17,169 nt of DNA from Chloroflexota bacterium (GTDB lineage Bacteria; Chloroflexota; Anaerolineae; Promineifilales; Promineifilaceae): assembly GCA_008501785.1 (NCBI GenBank), contig QQUD01000353.1, positions 1-17,169 on the forward strand, in the 5' to 3' direction. The notes under the pieces were generated by a model, which had not been told where the DNA came from, did no database searches, and worked only from the letters and a program-made list of their open reading frames with translations. Both the position numbers and the translations under genes were made by a program. Positions 6,681-13,371 of the stretch are shown here, piece after piece (within the stretch, counting starts at the first letter, position 1; each line of letters begins with the position of its first letter).

Positions 6681-7910
6681 ATGGCACCTTTTCCACTACC
6701 ATTAACACAATTACTCGGCCACTATGGTTCTTACGTAGTGTACCTGATCATTGGCTTTGCCTTTGGGTACGTTTTAGAAATTGCCGGATTCGGCAATTCC
6801 AAGAAGCTGGCCGCACAATTTTATTTTAAAGACATGACTGTACTCAAGGTGATGTTCACCGCCATCATTGTGGCGATGGTTTTCATCTTTGGGGCTTCGG
6901 CTGTAGGGCTGCTTGATTACAACCTGATTTGGGTTAACCCAACCTACCTTTGGCCTGGAATTATCGGTGGGCTGATAATGGGCGTTGGGTTTATTGTCGG
7001 CGGCTTTTGCCCTGGCACCTCGCTTGTTTCGGCGGCTACAGGCAAAATTGACGGCCTCTTCTTCGTACTCGGCGTTTTCTTCGGCATCTTCCTGTTTGGC
7101 GAAACAGTCGATAACTTCTCGATCTTTTGGAGTTCATCGTACATGGGGCGCTTCACCTTACAAGATTGGCTGGGCCTGCCAACGGGTGTGGTCGTGCTGC
7201 TCGTCGTCCTGATGGCGCTGTTCATGTTCTGGGGTTCAGAAAAACTAGAAGCGATTTTTGGTGATAAGGATCAACCAACTGCACCCAAATGGCGCTATGG
7301 CGCGGCTGGCGGACTGGTGGCAATTGCCGCAGTTGTTCTATTTATCGGCCAACCAACAACAACAGATCGCTGGAACAGTATCTCCGAAGAAAAATCCTTG
7401 GCGCTGGCAGAACGGCAGGTGCAAATTCACCCTGGCGAACTGCTGGACATGACGCACGACACAACGCTAAAAGTGATGATGATTGATGTGCGTGAAGAGG
7501 TGGATTTCAACCTGTTCCACATTCTCGATTCACGGCGCGTGGCGCTGGATGAGGTTCCGAACATCATTCAGGAACTGCACTTCCAACCGGCAAACACGGT
7601 GTTTGTGGTGATGAGCAATGGGGAAACGGCCGCTACCGAAGCCTGGAAAATCCTGGTGGCTGAATCAGTCCCGAATGTGTACATTCTCGAAGGCGGCATC
7701 AACAACTGGATTGCCACCTTTGGTGACGATGACTTGACATCTACGTTCCTCACTGGGCATCCTGATGATGAGCTGTGCTACATTTTTGATAATGCGCTTG
7801 GCTCACGCTATGGTGCGTCTGAACCGGACCCTCATGCATTTGCGTTGGAGTATGAAAAGAAGGTTAAGTTGGAAATCAAACGTGCGCCGACTAGCGGCGG
7901 GTGTGGATAG
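6681..7910 (+). CDS. YeeE/YedE-family sulfur transporter, second half, fused to a rhodanese-like domain lacking the catalytic Cys
   Basis: A 409-residue protein. The membrane part (about 15-225) contains GGLIMGVGFIVGGFCPGTSL (96-115) with Cys110, the second YeeE/YedE signature cysteine, then helices at 125-140, 168-184 and 207-223. Residues about 235-350 form a rhodanese-like domain: KVMMIDVREEVDFNLFHI, then VFVVMSNGETAATEAW, and a VYILEGGINNW end. The usual active-site loop starts with Cys, but here the position is Ser312, so classical thiosulfate:cyanide sulfurtransferase chemistry is not expected. The chain ends in TSGGCG, placing Cys408 next to the C-terminus, and has one more cytoplasmic cysteine, Cys366. 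AGGGAG lies just before the start, and the gene follows its partner half by 12 bases. An intrinsic terminator follows the stop. Inferred role: sulfur import linked to a cytoplasmic acceptor or regulatory domain. Confidence 0.88.
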   Translation: MAPFPLPLTQLLGHYGSYVVYLIIGFAFGYVLEIAGFGNSKKLAAQFYFKDMTVLKVMFTAIIVAMVFIFGASAVGLLDYNLIWVNPTYLWPGIIGGLIMGVGFIVGGFCPGTSLVSAATGKIDGLFFVLGVFFGIFLFGETVDNFSIFWSSSYMGRFTLQDWLGLPTGVVVLLVVLMALFMFWGSEKLEAIFGDKDQPTAPKWRYGAAGGLVAIAAVVLFIGQPTTTDRWNSISEEKSLALAERQVQIHPGELLDMTHDTTLKVMMIDVREEVDFNLFHILDSRRVALDEVPNIIQELHFQPANTVFVVMSNGETAATEAWKILVAESVPNVYILEGGINNWIATFGDDDLTSTFLTGHPDDELCYIFDNALGSRYGASEPDPHAFALEYEKKVKLEIKRAPTSGGCG

Positions 7911-7935
7911 TTCACTTAATATTGTATAAGGTATC

Positions 7936-7974
7936 AAGCCCTGGGGAACCCCTTTCCTCAGGGCTTTTTTATTT
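7936..7974 (+). terminator. Intrinsic terminator after the sulfur/cytochrome cluster
   Basis: The stem AAGCCCTGGGG (7936-7946) pairs with CCTCAGGGCTT (7956-7966) through 11 base pairs with one G-T, and is followed at once by a T-run (TTTTTTATTT). It ends plus-strand transcription 26 bases after the rhodanese-fusion stop codon. On the minus strand no T-run follows the stem, so it is one-directional. Confidence 0.9.
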
Positions 7975-9139
7975 CTTTAATTGTGAATACGGATGGGCGG
8001 AATGCGGGTGGGATTTGGAGGAAGAGGAAGGAGGGTTGGAAGTTAACGGCCGTATCTCGCTCCCCAAACCCATACCGAAACGCCATCAACTGCTGCCCAT
8101 CGCCCAAATAAACCAAAACCGTATCATCATTGGCCGCTACTTGAATCTGATTTTTGAAGTCATTCTCAACTTCTTGTTGTGAAAAGGTGATTTTTCCCAC
8201 AACTTCACCACTTTGAACATCAACTGCAACTAATTCCATATCGTTTGTCATAAAGAAAACAGCAGACTCACTCACGACAAAATTGCTAAGAATATCCTCG
8301 ATTTCCCATAAAACTTCGCCATTGGCTTTATTTAGCCCCAAAACACCACTGTTTGATGAACCTAAAATAATCAGCTCGTCAGTAAACACAGCTTGATAAA
8401 ACGTATAAGCTATAAATTCACTTGTCCAAATCGTTGCGTTTGTCTCTCGATTGACAACCCGTATAAATCCACCCCGCAATGTTTCATAGGCAATTTGATC
8501 TTCTAATGCCAACGTATAATTATGACCACTTTTTTCACGATCTTCGATGATTCTGCCGCTATCCAAATCAAATAGAAAATCATTGTCACCACTGCCATCA
8601 ACACTAACTGTATCATCGGTTAAAACAATGAGGTCTGCACCATGTGTACCTCGAATTGGTTGTGTCCAAAGTAAACCGGATTGTAGATCAATAGCCATAA
8701 TTTCAGCCGCGCCCCATGTCGTATTGTCACTAATTTTTTGTGTACTGTGAAACTGTGCAACAAGCATATTCCCATTGACGACAAGCGTTGCAATGCGCGG
8801 CCCCATTTCTCCTGTATTTCGTGCCAGTAAATAATAACGCGCTGGTTCTCCCGTTAACAAGTCGATTCGGACAACGGGCGCGTATCGAATATTTGTCGTT
8901 ATTAAAAAGGCATCTTTTTCTCCAGCGACAAGGCTATCCGATCCACTCCTCATTTCAATGGATTTTTCCCACAGCAATTTGAAAACATCAGACATCTGTG
9001 CAATTTCATAGGTAATAACCTGAGGTTGTTGTTGGACTGTTTTACGGTTTTGATCACGAAGCAAGAAAGATAACAGAATCGCGACCATTACATAAACGCT
9101 GACAAAGAATGCTATTTTGAGAAATTTTCTATCTTTCAT
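7958..9139 (-). CDS. Membrane-anchored PQQ-type beta-propeller repeat protein
   Basis: A 393-residue protein from the ATG at 9137-9139, preferred because GGGAG lies 5 bases upstream. A longer frame opens at 9190 but lacks such a site. Residues 8-27 form one hydrophobic anchor, leaving nearly all of the protein outside the cytoplasm. The rest shows repeated beta-propeller blades of the PQQ/BamB type: an acidic 'D..SG..lW' pattern recurs as AIDLQSGLLWTQ, VNRETNATIWTSE, GLNKANGEVLWEIED and AVDVQSGEVVGKI. Tryptophan-docking residues are partly kept. No quinone-cofactor enzyme residues are recognised, so it is probably a scaffold or sensor rather than a dehydrogenase. Its last residues (about FTIKEIKKP) are encoded by DNA that also forms the plus-strand terminator. 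It is divergent from the TetR operon and shares its control region. Confidence 0.75.
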   Translation of the reverse strand: MKDRKFLKIAFFVSVYVMVAILLSFLLRDQNRKTVQQQPQVITYEIAQMSDVFKLLWEKSIEMRSGSDSLVAGEKDAFLITTNIRYAPVVRIDLLTGEPARYYLLARNTGEMGPRIATLVVNGNMLVAQFHSTQKISDNTTWGAAEIMAIDLQSGLLWTQPIRGTHGADLIVLTDDTVSVDGSGDNDFLFDLDSGRIIEDREKSGHNYTLALEDQIAYETLRGGFIRVVNRETNATIWTSEFIAYTFYQAVFTDELIILGSSNSGVLGLNKANGEVLWEIEDILSNFVVSESAVFFMTNDMELVAVDVQSGEVVGKITFSQQEVENDFKNQIQVAANDDTVLVYLGDGQQLMAFRYGFGERDTAVNFQPSFLFLQIPPAFRPSVFTIKEIKKP

Positions 9140-9210
9140 GGTTGCTCCCGTTAACGTCCGTTTCCCCATCACAAACACAACTAAAATCACATTTTAACAT
9201 AAAACAAATA

Positions 9211-9240
9211 TTGACATCGATTATCATTTTTGTGTAATAT
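9211..9240 (+). promoter_or_regulatory. Promoter of the tetR-ABC operon
   Basis: A perfect -35 box TTGACA (9211-9216) and a -10 box TAATAT (9235-9240) are separated by 18 bases. The predicted start lies inside the palindrome at 9239-9266, so repressor binding would block it. Confidence 0.65.
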
Positions 9241-9248
9241 GTGTGCAA
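9220..9248 (-). promoter_or_regulatory. Possible divergent promoter of the beta-propeller gene
   Basis: On the minus strand, TTGCAC (9243-9248) and GATAAT (9220-9225) are 17 bases apart. The -35 match is weak (3 of 6) and the -10 is good (5 of 6). The -35 lies within the palindrome at 9239-9266. Confidence 0.35.
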
Positions 9249-9266
9249 GTAGTTACTTGCACACAT
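9239..9266. promoter_or_regulatory. TetR-type operator palindrome
   Basis: The arms ATGTGTGCAAGTA (9239-9251) and TACTTGCACACAT (9254-9266) are perfect 13-base inverted repeats around GT. The site begins at the end of the -10 box of the tetR promoter and ends 18 bases before the tetR ATG. TetR-family repressors usually autoregulate through such palindromes. The same site covers the possible -35 of the divergent gene. Confidence 0.8.
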
Positions 9267-9284
9267 TCAAACAAGCAGAGATTT

Positions 9285-9884
9285 ATGACTGATACACCAC
9301 AAACTGATACTGAAAAACGCATTATTGAAGCAGCAGCCCTTGTTTTTGCAGAATTGGGCTACGCTCGCGCCACCACACGCAAAATTGCAGCAAAGGCAAA
9401 TGTGAATGAAGTGACGCTGTTCCGCTACTTTGGGAATAAGCAAAATTTGTTTACGGCCGTTCTCAACAACCACGCCATCCCACCCGAATCGGCCAATCTA
9501 TTCACCACCAATCTGTCAGGCAATTACCCAGACGATATGCTCATTATTGGACGATTTGTAATGCATCTGCTGTGGGAACGACGTGAGGTGATGCGCATGA
9601 TGCTCTGCGAAGCAGCCCACTTCCCCGAACTGCAAGAAACACTGGGACAAGCTCCGCGCAGGCTGCGCGACATGATTGCTGGTTATTTAAAGCAGCAAAT
9701 TGAATCCGGCACCATCAAACCACGCGACCCAAACATGATGGCGCAGGCGTTTATGGGTTTCTTTTTTTCATATTCAATGGCATTGGGCATTTTTGATGAA
9801 GCAATGGCTCTGAAAGTACCAGATGAAGAACTGTTGGTTGGGTTTGTAGATTTATTTGTGCAGGGGACGATGGAGGTAGGGTAA
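9285..9884 (+). CDS. TetR/AcrR-family transcriptional regulator
   Basis: A 199-residue repressor, the usual family length, starting at the ATG at 9285. A longer frame from GTG at 9243 is rejected because it would begin inside the operator. The N-terminal DNA-binding domain (about 9-55) reads TEKRIIEAAALVFAELGYARATT, then a helix-turn-helix with IAAKANVNEVTLFRYFGNK, typical of TetR. The C-terminal part (60-199) is the helical ligand and dimer domain, whose ligand cannot be predicted. It is the first gene of an operon with an ABC exporter, so it most likely represses that exporter until an exported compound or signal is bound. One copy of TACGGCCGTT lies inside the gene. Confidence 0.93.
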   Translation: MTDTPQTDTEKRIIEAAALVFAELGYARATTRKIAAKANVNEVTLFRYFGNKQNLFTAVLNNHAIPPESANLFTTNLSGNYPDDMLIIGRFVMHLLWERREVMRMMLCEAAHFPELQETLGQAPRRLRDMIAGYLKQQIESGTIKPRDPNMMAQAFMGFFFSYSMALGIFDEAMALKVPDEELLVGFVDLFVQGTMEVG

Positions 9885-9925
9885 TTGGGAGATTGAATTA
9901 CCCAATCTCCCAATCTCCTAATCTC
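9884..9925. repeat. Iterated-unit hairpin repeat (CCAATCTC type)
   Basis: The arms ATTGGGAGATTG (9884-9895) and CAATCTCCCAAT (9903-9914) are perfect inverted repeats with a 7-base loop. The unit CCAATCTC occurs in three near-identical direct copies on the right side. It fills the gap between tetR and the ATPase gene. No T-run follows. Confidence 0.85.
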
Positions 9926-9938
9926 GCTGGGGGTTATT

Positions 9939-10886
9939 ATGTCTAAAAACAGACGATTACCGGCAATTGTTGTAGATAGTGTAACGCGGCGGTTTGGGGC
10001 GTTTACGGCCGTTTCCCACCTCTCCTTCACTGTACAACAAGGCGAAATCTTTGGCTTGCTCGGGCCAAACGGAGCTGGAAAAACAACTTGTCTTAATTTG
10101 ATTACTGGCATGTTAGAACGGCATGAAGGCACGATTCACGTGCTGGGGTTTGACCCAGAGCAAGAGGCGCGGGAAGTGCGGCAGCGCATTGGGTTGGTGC
10201 CACAAGATACAAATGTGTATCAGGATTTGAGCGCTGTTGATAATCTTTGGCATCATGCCGCTCTGTACTGCGATGACCTTTCTCAAGTTAAAGTACATAT
10301 TGAATCACTGCTGAAAATGATGAAGCTGTGGGAACGACGCAAAGACCCGGTACGTACCTACTCTGGCGGCATGAAACGGCGGCTGGCATTGGCACGGGCC
10401 TTGCTGCACCAGCCGGATGTCATCTTTTTTGATGAGCCAACGTTGGGGGTCGATGTGCAGGGAAAACACGCTCTCTGGGATCACATCAAAGTGCAGCGCG
10501 ATCAGGGCAAAACATTTATCATTTCCACCAACGATATGGCCGAAGCAGATTATTTGTGTGATCGGCTGGTGATCCTTGATCGGGGAACGGCCGTTGTCAC
10601 CAACACCCCTGAAAACCTGAAATCCAATCTAGGGCGCGACATCGTCACCTTGCGTACAACACCGCTTATTCAAGACCCTGACATGCTGTTTGCTGGCATG
10701 GATGTTGAAGCAGCCGCAGCACCTGAACCTGGATCACTGCGGCTGGAAGTGAATCACGCAGAAGAAATCGTTGGTGAATTGGTGCAACGGGTGACACTGG
10801 CACACCAACTGGAGTCAATGCGAATTGCGCGGCCGACGCTGGATGATGTGTTTTTACATCACACTGGCCGCGCACTACGGGAGTAA
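9939..10886 (+). CDS. ABC transporter ATP-binding protein (DrrA/CcmA-like exporter type)
   Basis: A 315-residue nucleotide-binding subunit. Walker A is GPNGAGKT (42-49), the Q-loop glutamine is Gln89, the signature is YSGGM (141-145), and Walker B is VIFFDE (161-166). The H-loop histidine position in IISTNDMAEAD is Asn198. This replacement is unusual for ABC ATPases in general, although DrrA-like exporters often carry non-His residues there. Residues from about 235 form the C-terminal extension (DUF4162-like) common in exporters for drugs, lipids or polysaccharides. GGGGG lies six bases before the ATG. It works with the two permeases encoded directly downstream. The exported compound is unknown. 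Confidence 0.93.
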   Translation: MSKNRRLPAIVVDSVTRRFGAFTAVSHLSFTVQQGEIFGLLGPNGAGKTTCLNLITGMLERHEGTIHVLGFDPEQEAREVRQRIGLVPQDTNVYQDLSAVDNLWHHAALYCDDLSQVKVHIESLLKMMKLWERRKDPVRTYSGGMKRRLALARALLHQPDVIFFDEPTLGVDVQGKHALWDHIKVQRDQGKTFIISTNDMAEADYLCDRLVILDRGTAVVTNTPENLKSNLGRDIVTLRTTPLIQDPDMLFAGMDVEAAAAPEPGSLRLEVNHAEEIVGELVQRVTLAHQLESMRIARPTLDDVFLHHTGRALRE

Positions 10887-10917
10887 TATTGCAGGAGCAA
10901 TCTATTGCAGGAGCAAT
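10887..10917 (+). repeat. Tandem duplicated ribosome-binding-site element
   Basis: The 15-base unit TATTGCAGGAGCAAT occurs at 10887-10901 and again at 10903-10917. Each copy can form a small hairpin (ATTGC/GCAAT) with AGGA in the loop. The second copy puts AGGAG 7 bases from the permease ATG. Confidence 0.85.
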
Positions 10918-10920
10918 TTA

Positions 10921-11979
10921 ATGAAACGATTCTTGTACCTGCTCATCAACGAATTCAAACTGGCACGCACCATCATTCCAGTACACTTAATTGCTTTGTT
11001 GCAACCGACATTAATGTATGCGCTAATGACGGTGGTGCTGGTACATCCGACGTTTGACGTGCAAATTTTGGACTCATCCACTCCAGCTGGGGAGCAGCTC
11101 ATTCAGGCAATGGCTGATGTAAAAACGCCAGCAGGCGTGCCTTATATCAATCCGATCCTGATTGAGGATACAGCCGCAGCCAACAGCCAATGGATTACGG
11201 TTGAATTAGCAGATGAGCAGCCAGTAGCTGTGCAGCATTACCAGTTGATTGATAGCAACATGGTCAAAAATTATCGCAATCGGCTGACGGCGGCGGCGTT
11301 GGTGATGTGGCAGGAGGCGTTGGGGAAGCAGGGGATTGTGGTGGTGGAACGGCCGTTACTCCCCACCGATGTCCCCTACAAACTCTTTTTTGGCATGGCC
11401 ATGCTGCCCATGACCACCATGCTCGCCACCGCTCTCATTGGTGCCTACACCACCGCCCAAGAATTCGAACACGACACAGTCCGCGAATACCGGCTGGCCC
11501 CTACCCAGGCCATCACCATCCTCGCCGCAAGACTGCTGCGACTCGTTCTCACCGGATGGGTATCTGCCACCATTTTGATAATTTGCATGGGCTGGATTAG
11601 CGGCTGGTGGCCCGATTCTATCCTGGCAATTGGGATGATTTTGCTACCTATTGGCATTGTGGGCGGCAGCCTGGGTGTTATTGCCGGATTGGTAACCAAA
11701 AGCAGCTTGCCCTCATTCCTCATCGGATTAGCCATCACCTTTGTGATGTGGCTGCTGGGCGGTGCATTTGGTCTAGTGCAGGGGTTTAGCGACGTATACG
11801 AGGCGATAAGCTATTTCATTCCCAATACACACGCCGTGCAACTGCTATTTCCTCATTTTTACGGGATACGCGTGGGCGATTCAGAGTTTTCAATAAGCTA
11901 CCTGATAGCATTATCAATTGTTATGTTAACTATCGCCGCCTTCACTTACCGCCGACACATCGTTTTACGGCAAAGGTGA
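10921..11979 (+). CDS. ABC-2 type permease, first subunit
   Basis: A 352-residue membrane protein starting at the ATG at 10921, chosen for the AGGAG just upstream. A longer in-frame start at 10825 lies inside the ATPase gene and has no signal. Topology: one N-terminal membrane helix (about 22-42), an extracytoplasmic region (43-154), then five helices at about 155-177, 204-226, 234-258, 265-287 and 325-343. The segment EFEHDTVREYRLAP (181-194) matches the conserved cytoplasmic coupling motif of ABC-2 permeases (E-x-G-T...P). The fold is the classic DrrB/YhgE-like exporter half. It probably pairs with the second permease encoded 4 bases downstream and with the ATPase. Confidence 0.9.
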   Translation: MKRFLYLLINEFKLARTIIPVHLIALLQPTLMYALMTVVLVHPTFDVQILDSSTPAGEQLIQAMADVKTPAGVPYINPILIEDTAAANSQWITVELADEQPVAVQHYQLIDSNMVKNYRNRLTAAALVMWQEALGKQGIVVVERPLLPTDVPYKLFFGMAMLPMTTMLATALIGAYTTAQEFEHDTVREYRLAPTQAITILAARLLRLVLTGWVSATILIICMGWISGWWPDSILAIGMILLPIGIVGGSLGVIAGLVTKSSLPSFLIGLAITFVMWLLGGAFGLVQGFSDVYEAISYFIPNTHAVQLLFPHFYGIRVGDSEFSISYLIALSIVMLTIAAFTYRRHIVLRQR

Positions 11980-11983
11980 TTTC

Positions 11984-13099
11984 ATGAGACGCTTTTGGAT
12001 ATTGTTCAAAACAGAATTGAATGCATGGCGACATGATCCCATCACCATACTTGGTGGCATCATTCCACCAACCTTTATGCTGATTGCGTTTGGATTGCTC
12101 TTTGGCGGTGATCTCCTCTTTGAAATTGGCGTCGTCAATCATGACAGCGGCGCGTATGGTGAAATGCTAATCGACACTATGAACGAAGTTGTTTCACCAT
12201 TTGGCATCCCGTACTATGCGATTGCAGATTTGTCTGAAACAGCCACCTGGGACGCTTACAACAGCTATCAAATTGAAGGCGTTTGGGTCATTCCCACAGA
12301 TTTTTCACAAAAACTTATGGCTGAACAAGCTCCGCAATTCGAAATGCACTTCAATAATTACAACGATGACCGTGCTAAAAATCACCGCATTTACGCAGCC
12401 GAAATTTTGTGGGCATTTTATCAGAAAGTCGGCGTTTCAAATCCGCCTTTGACAATTGCTGAAGCGTATCCAAGATCGGAAATAGTGCATTGGTTCCCGA
12501 TTATTGCAGTAGGAATCACGCTGCTGGCGGCTTCGCTGGGGAGCATCTTCAATATTTTTGCGTTGACCTACAAAGAACAGCTTTCTGGTTTGCTCACTGA
12601 GTTTAGTTTGGCTCCGCGTTCGCTGTTGTGGGTATTGCTGCCTAAAACCGTGTTGGCGATGTTGATGGGCATGATCACCGGCACTTTTTTCCTGGCCGTA
12701 ATGGCACTTTGGTTAAACGTATGGCCAGGTCGATTTTTGTGGATGGTGTGGCTGCTCTTTGGGTTGGTCGCGCTATTTTGGATTGGCATCGCGCTCCAAG
12801 CCGGTCTGCATATCCGCAACTATATGGCGGGAGCGATTGCGTCGGTATTGGGTGTGTTAATCGTGTTTTTCATTGGCGGAGGGCTAAACATGGTGCGTGT
12901 TAACCGGGCAAAAGTACTTTTGGTTGCCTGGCTCTTCCCCAACACACATGTGGTTGATTCTTTGCGGGACATGATTCTATTTCAGGAATGGCCTATTGCC
13001 GGATATGCGCCCATTTTGATGGCATTGGCCTTTGCTGCGGTCACGCTAGTGGCTAGTTTTACATTGGCAAACCGTGCCATGCGCCATCCCAGACGCTAG
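11984..13099 (+). CDS. ABC-2 type permease, second subunit
   Basis: A 371-residue permease that follows the first by 4 bases, with AGGTGA overlapping the previous stop. It has the same plan: an N-terminal helix (about 22-42), an extracytoplasmic domain (43-165) and five C-terminal helices (about 170-193, 217-241, 252-272, 282-302 and 341-362). The coupling segment YKEQLSGLLTEFSLAPRS (196-213) is the ABC-2 motif. The two permeases are clearly paralogous in layout, so the transporter is probably a heterodimer of permeases with two copies of the ATPase. Export of a lipid, peptide or toxic compound is the usual role of such sets, and the substrate is not visible. Confidence 0.9.
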   Translation: MRRFWILFKTELNAWRHDPITILGGIIPPTFMLIAFGLLFGGDLLFEIGVVNHDSGAYGEMLIDTMNEVVSPFGIPYYAIADLSETATWDAYNSYQIEGVWVIPTDFSQKLMAEQAPQFEMHFNNYNDDRAKNHRIYAAEILWAFYQKVGVSNPPLTIAEAYPRSEIVHWFPIIAVGITLLAASLGSIFNIFALTYKEQLSGLLTEFSLAPRSLLWVLLPKTVLAMLMGMITGTFFLAVMALWLNVWPGRFLWMVWLLFGLVALFWIGIALQAGLHIRNYMAGAIASVLGVLIVFFIGGGLNMVRVNRAKVLLVAWLFPNTHVVDSLRDMILFQEWPIAGYAPILMALAFAAVTLVASFTLANRAMRHPRR

Positions 13100-13138
13100 C
13101 TATTTCTAAATCCTCCAAATGTATTCACAACATACTGT

Positions 13139-13195
13139 CTTGCTTTTCCAACAAATGTAATCTACATTACAACATGTCTTAATATGAAAAGCAAG
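13139..13195. repeat. Nested inverted repeat after the ABC operon
   Basis: The outer arms CTTGCTTTTC (13139-13148) and GAAAAGCAAG (13186-13195) are perfect. The 37 bases between them hold a second palindrome, AATGTA-ATC-TACATT. There is no T-run after the right arm, so it is not a typical terminator. It could be an end-of-operon structure or a binding site upstream of the pilin gene. Confidence 0.6.
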
Positions 13196-13299
13196 TGAAC
13201 TGTATTATTGAAGTAGTGACAAAGTTTACAAAAACTCGTGTCAAAAAAGCTGGTAATTTAAAAATATTAATTTGTAAATTGGTAAGAAGTACTAATCTT

Positions 13300-13328
13300 T
13301 TTACCATTTTTTTTATTCATGATATGAT
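13300..13328 (+). promoter_or_regulatory. Promoter of the pilin gene
   Basis: TTTACC (13300-13305) and TATGAT (13323-13328) are spaced by 17 bases in AT-rich DNA. The predicted start near 13335 gives a leader of about 36 bases. Confidence 0.5.
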
Positions 13329-13371
13329 TATATTGTTATGTAGTGTTATGTTTAAAGGGGGATTTTGTCTC

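Noticed and set aside
7901..8182. Plus-strand ORF after the rhodanese fusion
   Set aside because: It starts within the previous gene, crosses the intrinsic terminator, and is antisense to the propeller gene.
9243..9284. GTG start for the TetR gene 14 codons upstream
   Set aside because: It would start inside the 28-bp operator and close to the predicted transcription start. The ATG at 9285 gives the usual TetR N-terminus.
10825..10920. Upstream start for the first permease inside the ATPase gene
   Set aside because: The ATG at 10921 has AGGAG at the right distance, and the protein then starts with a normal permease N-terminus.
13195..13371. N-terminal extension of the pilin frame
   Set aside because: It precedes and spans the predicted promoter, has no ribosome-binding site, and would bury the class III signal peptide.
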